NCBI RefSeq assembly: GCF_030216305.1
Contig: NZ_JASOKT010000011.1
Location: forward strand, 6,842-70,841
Reading direction: 5' to 3'
Source of the DNA: Actinotignum timonense
GTDB taxonomy: Bacteria > Actinomycetota > Actinomycetes > Actinomycetales > Actinomycetaceae
DNA length: 64,000 nucleotides
The notes under the pieces were generated by a model. The model ran no database searches. It was not told the origin of the DNA and was given only the letters and a program-made list of their open reading frames with translations. Below, piece by piece: positions 18,201-25,776 of this stretch (the first letter of the stretch is position 1; each line of letters opens with the position of its first letter). The translations under genes and the position numbers were made by a program.

Positions 18201-18576
18201 AACTCCCCTCGGTGCGCAGATGTGCTTCCAGGGTTCCGGGTTGGGATTCGGTTGCCTGTAATAGGGGATTATTCGGGTCGAGGCGGGTGTGCGCGAGGAA
18301 ACGCGGTGCTACCGGGGCGGCTTTTCCGGGCCGGAGTTCAGGAAGGGGAACCGTGAGGTCGAAAAGTGAAGCCGCGCCAATGCGAGCGCTCAGGTCCAGA
18401 TGCGCCTGTTCGCTCGCCTCGCTATCCGACGTATTGGTAGCGAGGATATTTTTGATAACTGGAACCTGGTTATGGGCAAGTGCCCAGCCGGTTTTCCCTG
18501 CATAGGAGATCTCAACGCGGAGGATTCCGGATTCCACAACAAGAACGTCGATTCCCTCAGATCCCACTCCGCTCAT
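12274..18576 (-). CDS. Giant DUF4011-helicase-nuclease protein, Hhe-like
   Basis: This 2100-aa protein reads in order as follows. A transglutaminase-like segment (about 210-275) has C240 in AGTCIDL and H266 in PGHALVG. DUF4011 starts near 411 (RVQRWKRELLDLTLRNRLLN). The SF1 helicase has Walker A GPPGTGKS (719-726), a split middle region, DEAS (1329-1332), GDSRQMPP (1353-1360), QGDERDVIIF and ITRARSEVLVV. A Vsr/MTES-type nuclease fold (about 1648-1745) follows, then a Lys/Ala-rich coil and a DUF3320-like C terminus (from about 1945). DUF4011-helicase-Vsr proteins were described as the Hhe antiphage class. The usual catalytic Glu of the nuclease ExD motif appears to be M1697 (LLAVMFDD), while D1681 and D1699 remain. 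It stands alone, transcribed convergently to the antitoxin gene. Confidence 0.85.
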   Translation of the reverse strand: MSGVGSEGIDVLVVESGILRVEISYAGKTGWALAHNQVPVIKNILATNTSDSEASEQAHLDLSARIGAASLFDLTVPLPELRPGKAAPVAPRFLAHTRLDPNNPLLQATESQPGTLEAHLRTEGSSAAGYARADIRILAPNEWFHAPAYFESLAAFAQPNAPQIPALVRKVSDLLKEATGDASVQGYQAGIERVLQIMSAAYAVLAAEDIRYVTPPASFENTGQRIRTTEEVLAAKAGTCIDLVLTYAALAQSCGLLPVIILVPGHALVGIASTEDGLREPVITEPASINNYLRSGAVLALDAAFYDAALSFPDNLNRTKAKLTDGTVLALIGLAESHRDGLRPLPTQAPPAAALPDASASATAEAAGSAPHAHSPAAAIRAAGKLAQQLAGEDSADYLTLDTSDAAPARVQRWKRELLDLTLRNRLLNIKPAKEVLEFEVRAGMLADIDDRISRGDRITMRAQDDLSDNRFLRGTTDVSDLSDAEVSDELSERGILFGHVTEYRYAEFFKNLARTTKTLAEETGSANLYLMLGTMRYTSKNGKDASAPLFLLPVRLGGGSGRSRFTIQADNSAEATPNHSLVEWLHQEHGVHITALSEPKLDASGLDIDYALREISAALVRENLPFTVTRDVYLGIAKFSTFGMWRDLRDHWDIFMESPVFEHLTLRPGESFVEPSDLPPIEQITPNEAELNLPIPADGAQMRVVSAAGQGYSFVVEGPPGTGKSQTITNILAHLLEQGKRVLFVAEKQAALDVVKTRMERIGLAPFILDLHGGEQRPQAIRDQLRGAIDASVHYDMHRWDNARALLRSRLEPLAAYPALVHGMNAAGHSLWSAVTASLDLGEGAVAVVPQRFVTDPNARATIATIDEALPNIAVRARSTDLAAMSAWQLVGPYHAPLPELIHAFDGLAAMAAQCEKYPELVDTLGSVPLADVRKALDGTSPLLDPDEARQLASSTWKIATVADKLARLAPELEFFTDIFSPAFFAYGDTSALSRALDELAEGGFFGKKKRLAAYRSALIPALPAGREPDIEGEHSPDTVRAALGRLSYMRRALADLETELENIPGARQRVSVALSDPSAPAALAEAADSLQRSLELSTRFPALVELTRRAGSLDDARAALDIISSTWDAWVSAADLQLPSENRWMSVFQEWYPRWSAAGRDSLAAAVEWHRATAILRKNGLEEFQHQIEMGEVPDRDISLAFRRGVASTSAEERMRAFSGHISLSEQNSSDLTRLQEAFATIQGEATQALPATLMARRSFRPGELHGKVGTLRRNLDRKRGARSFRSLLEEFTEEILEATPCFFASPASLATFVDPTAVVFDVVIFDEASQITVDQAMGAIGRAKAVIISGDSRQMPPTRFGKTGPFSGDDEDLDDPDRPLVETVVSDLESILSEAVESGLPRLWLSWHYRSRDESLIAFSNEAYYEGKLSSFPSPGNAALFGGAGVSMRRVSGTFDRSRGATFRTNRVEAEEIVRDIHRRLNSPALAHQSIGVVTFNIQQRNLILDLLEDSRDPLIRAAMEQEKDPLFVKNLENVQGDERDVIIFSTAFSPREPGGPLPLNFGPLSREGGERRFNVAITRARSEVLVVTSFDPEDIDLNRTRSRGMQDLREYMLRARARTQNDGAAPAPADSAAEASSALPRALSINDNPVRDRLMRELRERGWEVQGDYGLSSYTLDIVVREPGSKVWLLAVMFDDEKWSSLPTVTDRDITPQLLTSMMGWLAVERVWLPELRRDPAGVIDRIDASARAAKERYAAEERKAEKRQERAAKKLAGRKAKLARKATADSDAAAGEELTPASESSRAPVSNHRAPDAEPALTWREVPSAQRNTHTKAKRAAEPAQHGTPEDPQPSPQSAPQPKRSTIRVALKPATPENPSDTSEGRWRFGEAWEKHGTKPGESVRHISESVDDWGTDIPPCPAPLTLPDTSPLGSREELEFPMSTARTAEVREAVREMIEESAPLPLQSLRVAIVKRFGRQRTSEKVNKILDTFIPQDQIFVDDSDGQEFVWPEDVYPENWHYYRPYPGRGINEIPLREIYNMARVLVDKYPGEYRWGEYPDEDFVRRILKEFSLLRLSPDSQARVSEAVLLYGNEHRD

Positions 18577-18886
18577 TCCCGCTAGTGCCCTTCCGTAGGT
18601 GTGTGCCCTGCCGTGTCCTCATTGGCAATCGGCGATATTTTCGACAATCCACCCGATATGTTACTCCGTATCCTTCCCGGGCAGGCGGGTATTTTAGTCC
18701 GCGGAACGATGCGCGCGCGTCCAATATGTGAACATTTCGTCTCAGAATCTGGAATTTACATTAGTCTCCAGAGTGCGCGGTTTCCCGGCGCGGCACGCGC
18801 CGGGCGGCGTCGTACTAGAAACGACCACCGCGCGTACGTTTCTCGAGGAAACGGAACCACCCACGGTAGAAGAGAAGGAGGCCCGC
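18577..18886. other. Divergent intergenic region
   Basis: This stretch separates the giant gene from the YrdC-family gene and must hold both promoters. No convincing gene or strong hairpin is visible. The frame of the YrdC gene is open from 18728, but the ribosome site argues against that longer version. Confidence 0.5.
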
Positions 18887-19672
18887 GTGGCTGAAGGATA
18901 TGTGCACTGGAATGGCGAACTGAATACGGAAGCCACCCAGCTGCTTCGCGCGGGCGGCGCCATGTGCGTGGTCCCCACCAAGGTCGGCTATATTATCGCC
19001 ACCACCGATTCGGCCGGGCTGGAACGCAAATTTGCCGTGAAGAACCGCAAACGCAATAAGCCCGCCGTGGTGCTGTGCGGCTCCATGGAAGAACTGGAAA
19101 CCCTGGCGCAACTCACCCCGGAAATTCGCGATTTTTACCAGAAGAACTGGGACGAAGACATCCTCATGGGCTGCATCCTGCCCTGGCGTGCCGAGGCTGC
19201 CGAACACTACATTCCGGAAGAAGGCGAAGCGCGCAACCTGGTGCGCGACGGGCGCGGAACTTCCTGCTTCGTGATCCGCTACGGCAAGGCCGCCGAGCAG
19301 ATCGCCGCGGACCTGTGGGAGAAGGATAGGAAGCTGGTCTTCGCTTCCTCGGCGAACCCCTCCGGGCGCGGAAACCGCGGCAAGGTGGAAGGAATCGGCA
19401 CCGATATTGCCACCGAAGCGGACCTGGTGATCGAAGCCGATGATTACGTGACGTCCATCCAGCCCGATGCGTCCGAAGCCACCCGCTGGGAGCAGGGCGT
19501 GATGGTGTCCTTCGTGGATGAATCCGGGAAACTGGTGCCCGAACAGAACGGGCAGCGCATGGTCACCCCCGCGCCGGTGCTCATCCGCAAGGGCGTGTAC
19601 CTGGATCGGATTCTCCAGCTGCTTTCCGAATCCTTCCTCAGCTGGGATTTCCGGCAGGGGGCGTACTACTAA
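18887..19672 (+). CDS. YrdC/YciO-family Sua5-like protein
   Basis: This is a 261-aa member of the YrdC/Sua5 fold family. It has VPTKVGYIIATTD in place of the usual PTDTVYGLG, then KNRKRNKPAVVL and ASSANPSGRGN. It belongs to the YciO-like branch rather than the threonylcarbamoyl-AMP synthase found at 38079, so a tRNA-modifying role is not assured. The GTG at 18887 has a near-perfect AGAAGGAGG site six bases upstream. A start at 18728 would add 53 poorly conserved-looking residues. Confidence 0.82.
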   Translation: MAEGYVHWNGELNTEATQLLRAGGAMCVVPTKVGYIIATTDSAGLERKFAVKNRKRNKPAVVLCGSMEELETLAQLTPEIRDFYQKNWDEDILMGCILPWRAEAAEHYIPEEGEARNLVRDGRGTSCFVIRYGKAAEQIAADLWEKDRKLVFASSANPSGRGNRGKVEGIGTDIATEADLVIEADDYVTSIQPDASEATRWEQGVMVSFVDESGKLVPEQNGQRMVTPAPVLIRKGVYLDRILQLLSESFLSWDFRQGAYY

Positions 19673-19706
19673 GTCGCTAAAAAGTTTTGCTTGCGAGTAG
19701 TGAGCT

Positions 19707-19739
19707 GCGCGGCGGTCGATCTGGTGGTCGGCCGCCGCG
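19707..19739. terminator. Possible convergent hairpin
   Basis: CGCGGCGG (19708-19715) pairs with CCGCCGCG (19732-19739) around a 16-base loop. It is placed between two convergent genes, and the T-run is weak. Confidence 0.35.
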
Positions 19740-19768
19740 TTGTAGTGCCGGGGCTATGTAGTTGGTTG

Positions 19769-20362
19769 CTAGTTGGCCGCCGCGCGAATCCCGAGCCACT
19801 GGTTCCACCCGTGGTGGAGCACCAGCCAGGCCATAAGCCCGTAACCGGCCTGGCGCGGCGCATACCCCCCGCTCAGGTCCATATCGGTATTCCACTGTTC
19901 GTGATCAACCAGCGGGCTAAAGGTATCCACGAAGGGAAAACGCCGCCGCTCGGTCACATCCCGGTAGGCATTGGATAAATTGAGCTGCACATCGCGGGGT
20001 AGATCCGGGCGCGGGGGCGGGCCCACCACGAAGGGGCGCATGCGCATCCGGTCCGCGGAATCCAGTAGATTCGCCAGGTGCAGGCGCGCCCGCGCCATGG
20101 TGCCGCCGCGTTCCAGATCGTGACTTCCCAGGCCGATAACCAGGCGCGACTCAATATCCGGGCCGGTACGCAGGGCAACTTCCCGCTCCCAGCGCTCCGC
20201 CATCTCCGAAATTGTTTCCCCGGGAACAGCCAAAGTGAGGGGGAGGAGCGGAGGGTCGGTGAGGGTGCGGGCCATCACGCGGCCCGTCCACCCGAGTGCC
20301 CGCGCATCGCCGTACCCGGCCACCAGCTCATCGCCAATAAAGATGACACGTAAAGAATCCAC
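19769..20362 (-). CDS. SGNH-hydrolase-like protein lacking catalytic Ser
   Basis: This 197-aa protein has the SGNH/GDSL layout: block I RVIFIGDELVAGYGD, the block II-like VPGETISEMAERW and block III LVIGLGSHDLERGG. The block I serine is replaced by glutamate (GDE instead of GDS), and the C-terminal DxxH is not recognisable (DLSGGYAPRQAGY). It may therefore bind rather than hydrolyse esters or glycans. I chose the GTG at 20362 because it follows GGGAGGC and starts at the first beta strand; the frame is open to 20413. Confidence 0.72.
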   Translation of the reverse strand: MDSLRVIFIGDELVAGYGDARALGWTGRVMARTLTDPPLLPLTLAVPGETISEMAERWEREVALRTGPDIESRLVIGLGSHDLERGGTMARARLHLANLLDSADRMRMRPFVVGPPPRPDLPRDVQLNLSNAYRDVTERRRFPFVDTFSPLVDHEQWNTDMDLSGGYAPRQAGYGLMAWLVLHHGWNQWLGIRAAAN

Positions 20363-20459
20363 GGCTGCCTCCCTTGCTACTAGGTAAATCCTAGCGTGCT
20401 CAGCGCGCGCCACCCCCGCGAATCGCTAGACTGCAAGAAGCACCTACCCTGGAGTTTAT

Positions 20460-21761
20460 GTGACCAACGCTCTTCTTTTACTTCTTGGCATTCTCCTCAC
20501 GCTGGGAACCGCGCTTTTCGTGGCCGCGGAATTCTCCCTGGTGGCCCTGGACCCGGCCGCGGTGGAATCGCGCGCCGCTGAGGACCCGGCCGCTGCCAGC
20601 GTGGCCGGCCGCCTCCACCACCTCTCCCTCTTCCTATCCGCCTGCCAGGTGGGCATTACCATCACCACGATCCTGCTCGGATACGTGGCCCAACAACCCC
20701 TCACGGAAATATTGACGGGCTGGCTGGGTGCGGCCGGGGTGGCGCGTGCCGCCGCGGTTGCTATTGCCGCCGCCGCGGCCTTCCTCCTCGTCAACCTCTT
20801 CTCCATGCTCTTCGGGGAACTGGTCCCCAAGAATATGGCACTGGCCGAACCCCTGCGCACCGCCGCCCGGGTGGGCGGTCCGCTGCACGCCTTCAGCGTG
20901 GTGTTCAAACCCGTGATCGTCTCCTTCAACGCCACCGCGAACTGGCTGCTGCGCCGCATGGGCGTAGAACCGGCCGATGAAATCTCCGGGGCGCGCTCGG
21001 GCCCGGAACTGGGTGCCCTGGTGCGCCAATCCGCGGCGGCCGGCACCCTGGAGCCCTCCACCGCGCGCCTGCTCACCGCCTCCATCGGCGCGGGCGGACT
21101 CACGGCCATCGATATTATGACCGACCGCGGCCGGGTGGAATACCTGGAAGAAACCGCCTCCGCCGCGGACGTGATCACCGCGGCCCGCACCACCGGCTTC
21201 TCGCGTTTCCCCGTGGTGGGTGAGGGTGGCCTCGACGATATCCGCGGATTCGCGCACCTGCGCCCCGCCGTGGCCATTCCCGCCGAGCGGCGCGCGGACG
21301 TGCCCGTCACCTCCTCCTCGGTGATGCGCGAAGCATTCGCGGTACCCGAAACGATGGAATTGCCCGAGCTCCTCGTGGTGCTGCGAGACATCGGTGGCCA
21401 AACGGCCGTCGTCGTCGATGAATACGGCGGAACCTCCGGAATCGTGACGCTCGAGGACGCCGTGGAAGAAATCGTCGGCAATATCGCGGACGAACACGAC
21501 CGCCGCGGCACCGGCGCGCGCCGCACCGCCCCGGGAACCTGGGTGGTGCCCGGCTTGCTGCGCCCGGACGAAGCCTTCCGCATTTGCGGGGTGCGCCTGC
21601 CCGAAGACGGCCCCTATGAAACCCTCGGCGGGCTGATTATGGCCGAACTTGGCCGCATTCCCGTGGTGGGGGATACGGTGGAGGTCGACGACGCCCAGCT
21701 GACAGTGCGTGCTATGGACGAGCGGCGCGTGGAAACGGTAGAGGTGAAAATCCATGAGTAA
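20460..21761 (+). CDS. CNNM/CorC (HlyC) family transporter-like protein
   Basis: This 433-aa protein has an N-terminal DUF21/CNNM transmembrane domain (about 1-180, with GELVPKNMALAEPLR), a CBS pair (about 200-345, with VVVDEYGGTSGIVTLEDAVEEIVG) and a CorC_HlyC C-terminal domain (about 355-430). The family is linked to Mg2+/Co2+ export. It overlaps the second family member by eight bases, so the two probably form a heteromeric pair. The start is GTG after CTGGAG. Confidence 0.9.
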   Translation: MTNALLLLLGILLTLGTALFVAAEFSLVALDPAAVESRAAEDPAAASVAGRLHHLSLFLSACQVGITITTILLGYVAQQPLTEILTGWLGAAGVARAAAVAIAAAAAFLLVNLFSMLFGELVPKNMALAEPLRTAARVGGPLHAFSVVFKPVIVSFNATANWLLRRMGVEPADEISGARSGPELGALVRQSAAAGTLEPSTARLLTASIGAGGLTAIDIMTDRGRVEYLEETASAADVITAARTTGFSRFPVVGEGGLDDIRGFAHLRPAVAIPAERRADVPVTSSSVMREAFAVPETMELPELLVVLRDIGGQTAVVVDEYGGTSGIVTLEDAVEEIVGNIADEHDRRGTGARRTAPGTWVVPGLLRPDEAFRICGVRLPEDGPYETLGGLIMAELGRIPVVGDTVEVDDAQLTVRAMDERRVETVEVKIHE

Positions 21762-22779
21762 TACCCTCGCCCTCATCCTCACCGTGCTGTTGCTCGCCGG
21801 AAACGCCTATTTCGTGGCCTGCGAATTCGCGCTCACCGCCTCGCGGCCCTCCCGCCTGGAACCCCTGGCGGAAAGCAACCCGCGCGCCGCGAAAACCCTG
21901 GCGGCTTCCCGCAACCTCAACGAAATGCTGGCTGCCTGCCAGCTCGGCGTAACCCTGTGCTCGGTGGCCCTCGGGGCGCTCGCGGAACCGGCGCTCGCGG
22001 CGCTGCTGCTGGTGCCGCTGGCCGCGGTGGGTGCCGGGGCAGTCCTCGCCCACACCATCGCTTTTGTGCTGGCTTTGCTCCTGGTGACCGCCCTGCACGT
22101 GATCCTGGGGGAAATGGTGCCGAAGAACCTGGCGGTCACCCACCCGGAACGCCTCGGCATGCTTTTCGTGCCTTCGCTGCTGGTTTTTGACCGGGTCTTC
22201 CGCCCGATCACCGGATCGCTTAACTGGCTCGCGGTGCATATCGTTTCCTGGATGGGGATGAAACCGAAAGACGAGGTTATCTCCGCGTTTACCGCTTCCG
22301 AAGTCGCGGCGATTGTGCATGCCTCCCAGGCGGCTGGGGTGCTCCAAGATACCCAGGGGCTTATCACCGGGGCGCTGGAATTTTCCGAACACCAGGTGGG
22401 GGACACCATGCTGCCCCTCGATAAGGTGGTGACCTGCCCGCGCACCGCCACGCCCGCGCAGGTGGAGCGGCTGGTGGCCGACCACGGGTATTCGCGGTTC
22501 CCACTCGTGAGCGACGGGAATATCGTCGGGTACATTCACGTGAAGGATATTCTCGACGCCGCCCAGCGCGAACTGCCCATTTCCGCCCGCTTGGTGCGGC
22601 CGGTCCGCAGCCTTGATGCCGGAACCAGCGTGGAGGACGCGCTGCGAACTATGCAAACCTCGGGGACGCATATGGCCATCGTGGAAGATAACGGAAAGGT
22701 AACGGGTGTGATCTTCCTCGAAGACGTTATTGAAGACCTCGTCGGGGACGTGCGCGATTCCATGCAGCGCCGTTCCTAA
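21754..22779 (+). CDS. CNNM/CorC family protein, short form
   Basis: This 341-aa paralogue of its upstream neighbour has a DUF21 membrane domain (GEMVPKNLAVTHPERLG), two CBS motifs (FPLVSDGNIVGYIHVKDIL and MAIVEDNGKVTGVIFLEDVIEDLVG) and then a stop. The C-terminal CorC_HlyC domain present in the partner is absent. Tandem long and short CNNM genes are common in actinobacteria. Confidence 0.9.
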   Translation: MSNTLALILTVLLLAGNAYFVACEFALTASRPSRLEPLAESNPRAAKTLAASRNLNEMLAACQLGVTLCSVALGALAEPALAALLLVPLAAVGAGAVLAHTIAFVLALLLVTALHVILGEMVPKNLAVTHPERLGMLFVPSLLVFDRVFRPITGSLNWLAVHIVSWMGMKPKDEVISAFTASEVAAIVHASQAAGVLQDTQGLITGALEFSEHQVGDTMLPLDKVVTCPRTATPAQVERLVADHGYSRFPLVSDGNIVGYIHVKDILDAAQRELPISARLVRPVRSLDAGTSVEDALRTMQTSGTHMAIVEDNGKVTGVIFLEDVIEDLVGDVRDSMQRRS

Positions 22780-22893
22780 AACCGCGAGATAGCGCGGATT
22801 GCGCGAGGTGTGATTGCTGCGGGGAGGGAGCGGGACGATTCGGGGTGGGGCCGGTAGGGCGCGATGCGATACGGCTCATGTGGTGAAAACTCT

Positions 22894-22921
22894 TTGCCTT
22901 TCCGGCGCTGACCGTTATCAT
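22894..22921 (+). promoter_or_regulatory. Candidate promoter of the M23 peptidase gene
   Basis: TTGCCT (22894-22899), a 16-base spacer and TATCAT (22916-22921) resemble a housekeeping sigma promoter about 60 bases before the start codon. Confidence 0.45.
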
Positions 22922-22982
22922 TTTGTAATAGTGACGGGCCGGTGGATGCGCCGGCCATCTGGCAGGGAAAATGAGGAGAGCA

Positions 22983-24671
22983 GTGAGCGCGGTACACCAC
23001 ACCTCTCGCGGCGGGCGCAGAGCCGCCCGGGCGCATGAGGCTCCGCAGGAGCGCGTTGGGAAACGCGCCGCGCGCGCCGCTGCTGTGAGCGTGGAGGGCT
23101 CGCGCCCGGTGGCATCTCGGCCTGCGGGTTCCCGGGCGGCGGCTTCGCATGCTGTGTCCGATTCGCACTCCGTGCCTGTTTCGCACTCGGTGCCTGTTTC
23201 GCATTCTGCACGCGCGGCGCACGTTGCGCGCGCTTCGCATGCGCGTCCCGCTGCTCCCACCGCTCAGGTAACGTCTGCAACTCCGGCGGCTCCTGTAACT
23301 CAGGCGACTCCTGCGCCTCCCGCCGGGCGTGCCCGCCGCGCTGCCGCGCCGGCATTCCCTTCACCTTCCCGCACGGTGGCTGCTGTTGAAAGTGCTAGCC
23401 AGGTGCGTACCTCCGGCAAACGAGCCGAAGTTGCGCAACCCGAGCGGCGCGGGCGCCGCGCCGCCGCCGTCGCCCCGGCCGCAACCGTAGAAACGGCCGC
23501 AACTGCGGCATCGCTAGACTCGGTTGCAGCGGCAGAAACGCCCGCAACGGTTGCTGCGCCCGCCACGGCCGCACCGCTCGCAACGGTGAGTGAACTTCCC
23601 ACGCGCGGCAAACGGGCCCGCGCAGTGGCGCCCGCGAGTACCGAAGCGGTTACCGCTGCGCTTCCCACCCCGGAACTGAAACCGCAGGTGAACGTGGGGC
23701 GCGGGGCCGCTTTCGGCGTCGTTCTTCCTTCTTCTTTGACCATCGCAGCCTGCGAAGTCGCGCCCACCGGTGGAATCGGCACCGCGGGAATCACCACCGA
23801 TACCGAGGGCACCGAAGTCCTCTCCGAATCGGATATTGACGCGGCGGTGCGCGCGGGTGAAGCCTGTGGGCGCGCGCAGAACCGGGAGCGCTCGGACCGC
23901 ATTCTGGCCGGGGCGGCCGCGCACTGGGCGGTAGCGCGTTCCGTTTCTCCCTACCGCAATATTCTTATTGGCGCGGTGGCTTGCTTGGGCATGGTGCTTC
24001 CCGTTATGTCCACCTTGCAGGGCAATGCGGCGCAGGCCGCGAACCCGGCTTTCGTGGCGCCCATGGCTGAAGAATTCACCACCCCGGCCCAGCTCACCGG
24101 GGAAGTCGGTGCGATTCAGCGCGCCCAGGCCCGCACCGCGGCGGAGAATCCGCGCCGCGCCTGCCCCACCTCTGCAGGGGCTTCCGGCACCCGCGCCGCT
24201 TTTGATATCCCCACGGATCGCCTCATCGTCAAGCCGCTGCCCGAGGGAAGCTACCGCCTCACCTCGCCTTTCGGCACCCGCGTGGACCCGATCTCCGGGG
24301 AAGTTTCCTCCCACGCCGGGCAGGATTTCGGCGCCCCGGCCGGCACCCCGATCCACGCCATCGCCGACGGCGTGGTCAAGCACGCCGGTGAAGGCATCCA
24401 GGGCCGCTCAAATAATCTCATTATTATCGAGCACACTATTAACGGGGAAAAGTTCAGCTCCTGGTACATCCACATGTACGACGACGGGGTTTTCGTCAAG
24501 GCAGGTGACAAAGTCAAGGCCGGTGATGTGATCGGAGCGGTGGGCTCGAATGGCTACTCCACCGGCCCGCATCTCCATCTGGAGATCCACGCCGCCAACG
24601 ACGAACTCCTCGACCCGCTCGCCTTCCTGGAAGAACGCCAAGCCCAGCCCCTCGAGGCGGATTGCAAGTAA
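22983..24671 (+). CDS. Membrane-anchored M23 metallopeptidase
   Basis: This cell-wall peptidase of about 562 aa has a long low-complexity N-terminal part (about 320 residues rich in Ala, Arg, Pro, Val), one membrane segment near 328-350 (ILIGAVACLGMVLPVM) and a C-terminal M23 domain. The M23 domain has SHAGQDFGAPAGTPIHA, SSWYIHMY and GPHLHLEIH, giving the zinc ligands. The N-terminal part contains repeated (R/G)(K/R)RA motifs such as VGKRAARAA, SGKRAEVA, RGRRAAAVA and RGKRARAVA. The GTG at 22983 follows GAGGAGAG; an ATG at 22971 is the alternative. The last base of its stop starts the next gene. Confidence 0.85.
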   Translation: MSAVHHTSRGGRRAARAHEAPQERVGKRAARAAAVSVEGSRPVASRPAGSRAAASHAVSDSHSVPVSHSVPVSHSARAAHVARASHARPAAPTAQVTSATPAAPVTQATPAPPAGRARRAAAPAFPSPSRTVAAVESASQVRTSGKRAEVAQPERRGRRAAAVAPAATVETAATAASLDSVAAAETPATVAAPATAAPLATVSELPTRGKRARAVAPASTEAVTAALPTPELKPQVNVGRGAAFGVVLPSSLTIAACEVAPTGGIGTAGITTDTEGTEVLSESDIDAAVRAGEACGRAQNRERSDRILAGAAAHWAVARSVSPYRNILIGAVACLGMVLPVMSTLQGNAAQAANPAFVAPMAEEFTTPAQLTGEVGAIQRAQARTAAENPRRACPTSAGASGTRAAFDIPTDRLIVKPLPEGSYRLTSPFGTRVDPISGEVSSHAGQDFGAPAGTPIHAIADGVVKHAGEGIQGRSNNLIIIEHTINGEKFSSWYIHMYDDGVFVKAGDKVKAGDVIGAVGSNGYSTGPHLHLEIHAANDELLDPLAFLEERQAQPLEADCK

Positions 24672-25591
24672 TGGGGCGACTCTACGATATTGATGGGCCC
24701 GCGCTCATCATCGCCCACCGCGGCGGCGGTAACGAATACCCGGAAAACTCCCTGCGCGCTTTTGAGGCTCTCTACCGCGCGGGATTTCGGCATATCGAAT
24801 CGGACGTGCATGCCACTGCCGATGGCGTGGCGGTCATCCTCCACGATCCGCTCCTGGATCGCACCACGGACGGCGTTGGCCCGATCAGCGCACACACCTG
24901 GGCGGAAGTAGCTCAGGTTCGTAACGAGGCCGGAGAACGCCCGCCGCGCCTGGATGAAGTCCTCGATGCCTTCCCGGACGCTGTTTTTAACCTGGACGCG
25001 AAATCCGATGCGGCCGTAGAACCGCTGGTGGCTGCGGTGCGACGTACCGGAGCCGCGGGGCGGGTGTGCCTGGCCAGTTTCTCCCAGGCACGCGTGGAGC
25101 GTATGCGCAGTCGGCTGCCGGGAGCCACATTTTCGCTGGGCCGCTCAGCGGTGGCCTGGCTCATGGCGCTCTCCCACCTGCCCGGTGTGCAGGGAGTACG
25201 CATCGCCAAATTCCCCGGTTCGCAGCGCGGCTTCCAGGCCGTTCAGGTGCCGGTAGATATCGCGCTGCCGCGCCCGCGCTCGCTACCCGGCCTTCGCTCG
25301 TTACCCGGCCTTCGCTCGCTGCCCCGCCCGTGGCCGCTTTCGCGCTCAAGCCGCTCGCTCCAGAGCGGGGATGCGGCTGGCGGCGGCACGCTCGGCCACC
25401 CGGTTCCCGTTCTCACCGCGCGGTTTGTGCAGCTCGCCCACGCGCAAGGGCTGGCGGTGCACGCCTGGACGATTAATTCCGCCGCGGAAGCGGAAGGACT
25501 GCTCGACCTGGGCGTTGATGGCATTATTACCGACGAACCCAGCGCGATGCGCAGCTATTTCGATAACTCGCAGTACTCGGTGCGGATCTAA
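24671..25591 (+). CDS. Glycerophosphodiester phosphodiesterase
   Basis: This 306-aa GDPD-family enzyme hydrolyses glycerophosphodiesters to sn-glycerol-3-phosphate and an alcohol. Motifs are IAHRGGGNEYPENSLRAF, HIESDVHATADGVAVILHDPLLDRTTDG and the C-terminal VHAWTINSAAEAEGLLDLGVDGIITDEP. A proline/arginine-rich linker with an 18-bp tandem repeat interrupts the TIM barrel after about residue 200. The ATG overlaps the preceding stop (TAATG). Confidence 0.88.
   Translation: MGRLYDIDGPALIIAHRGGGNEYPENSLRAFEALYRAGFRHIESDVHATADGVAVILHDPLLDRTTDGVGPISAHTWAEVAQVRNEAGERPPRLDEVLDAFPDAVFNLDAKSDAAVEPLVAAVRRTGAAGRVCLASFSQARVERMRSRLPGATFSLGRSAVAWLMALSHLPGVQGVRIAKFPGSQRGFQAVQVPVDIALPRPRSLPGLRSLPGLRSLPRPWPLSRSSRSLQSGDAAGGGTLGHPVPVLTARFVQLAHAQGLAVHAWTINSAAEAEGLLDLGVDGIITDEPSAMRSYFDNSQYSVRI
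25277..25330. repeat. 18-bp tandem repeat in the GDPD gene
   Basis: Three in-frame units are visible: CGCTCGCTACCCGGCCTT, a copy with one change, and a third, degenerate unit. They encode SLPGLR repeats in a linker. Confidence 0.75.
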
Positions 25592-25776
25592 ACACCGGTA
25601 GCGGGAGGGGAGCGCGGCCGGGAGCGGCGTCGTCGTACCACATTCTGGACCACGCCGGCGCGCCACGCTCTCAGCGCAACTTCCGCGCAAATCGTGATGA
25701 AACAAACAAAAAATGCTAGGCTTAAAGTCCCTTGCAGCGCATAGATGCGCCGCACCGCCACACAGAAGGAGTTGTG

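Noticed and set aside
22780-22982. c-di-AMP (ydaO-type) riboswitch before the M23 peptidase gene
   Set aside because: Such switches precede wall hydrolase genes in actinobacteria, but the leader after the likely promoter is only about 60 bases and shows no matching structure.
23000-23640. Repeats in the M23 gene as a CRISPR-like or satellite array
   Set aside because: Repeats are irregular, short and in frame, encoding low-complexity protein.
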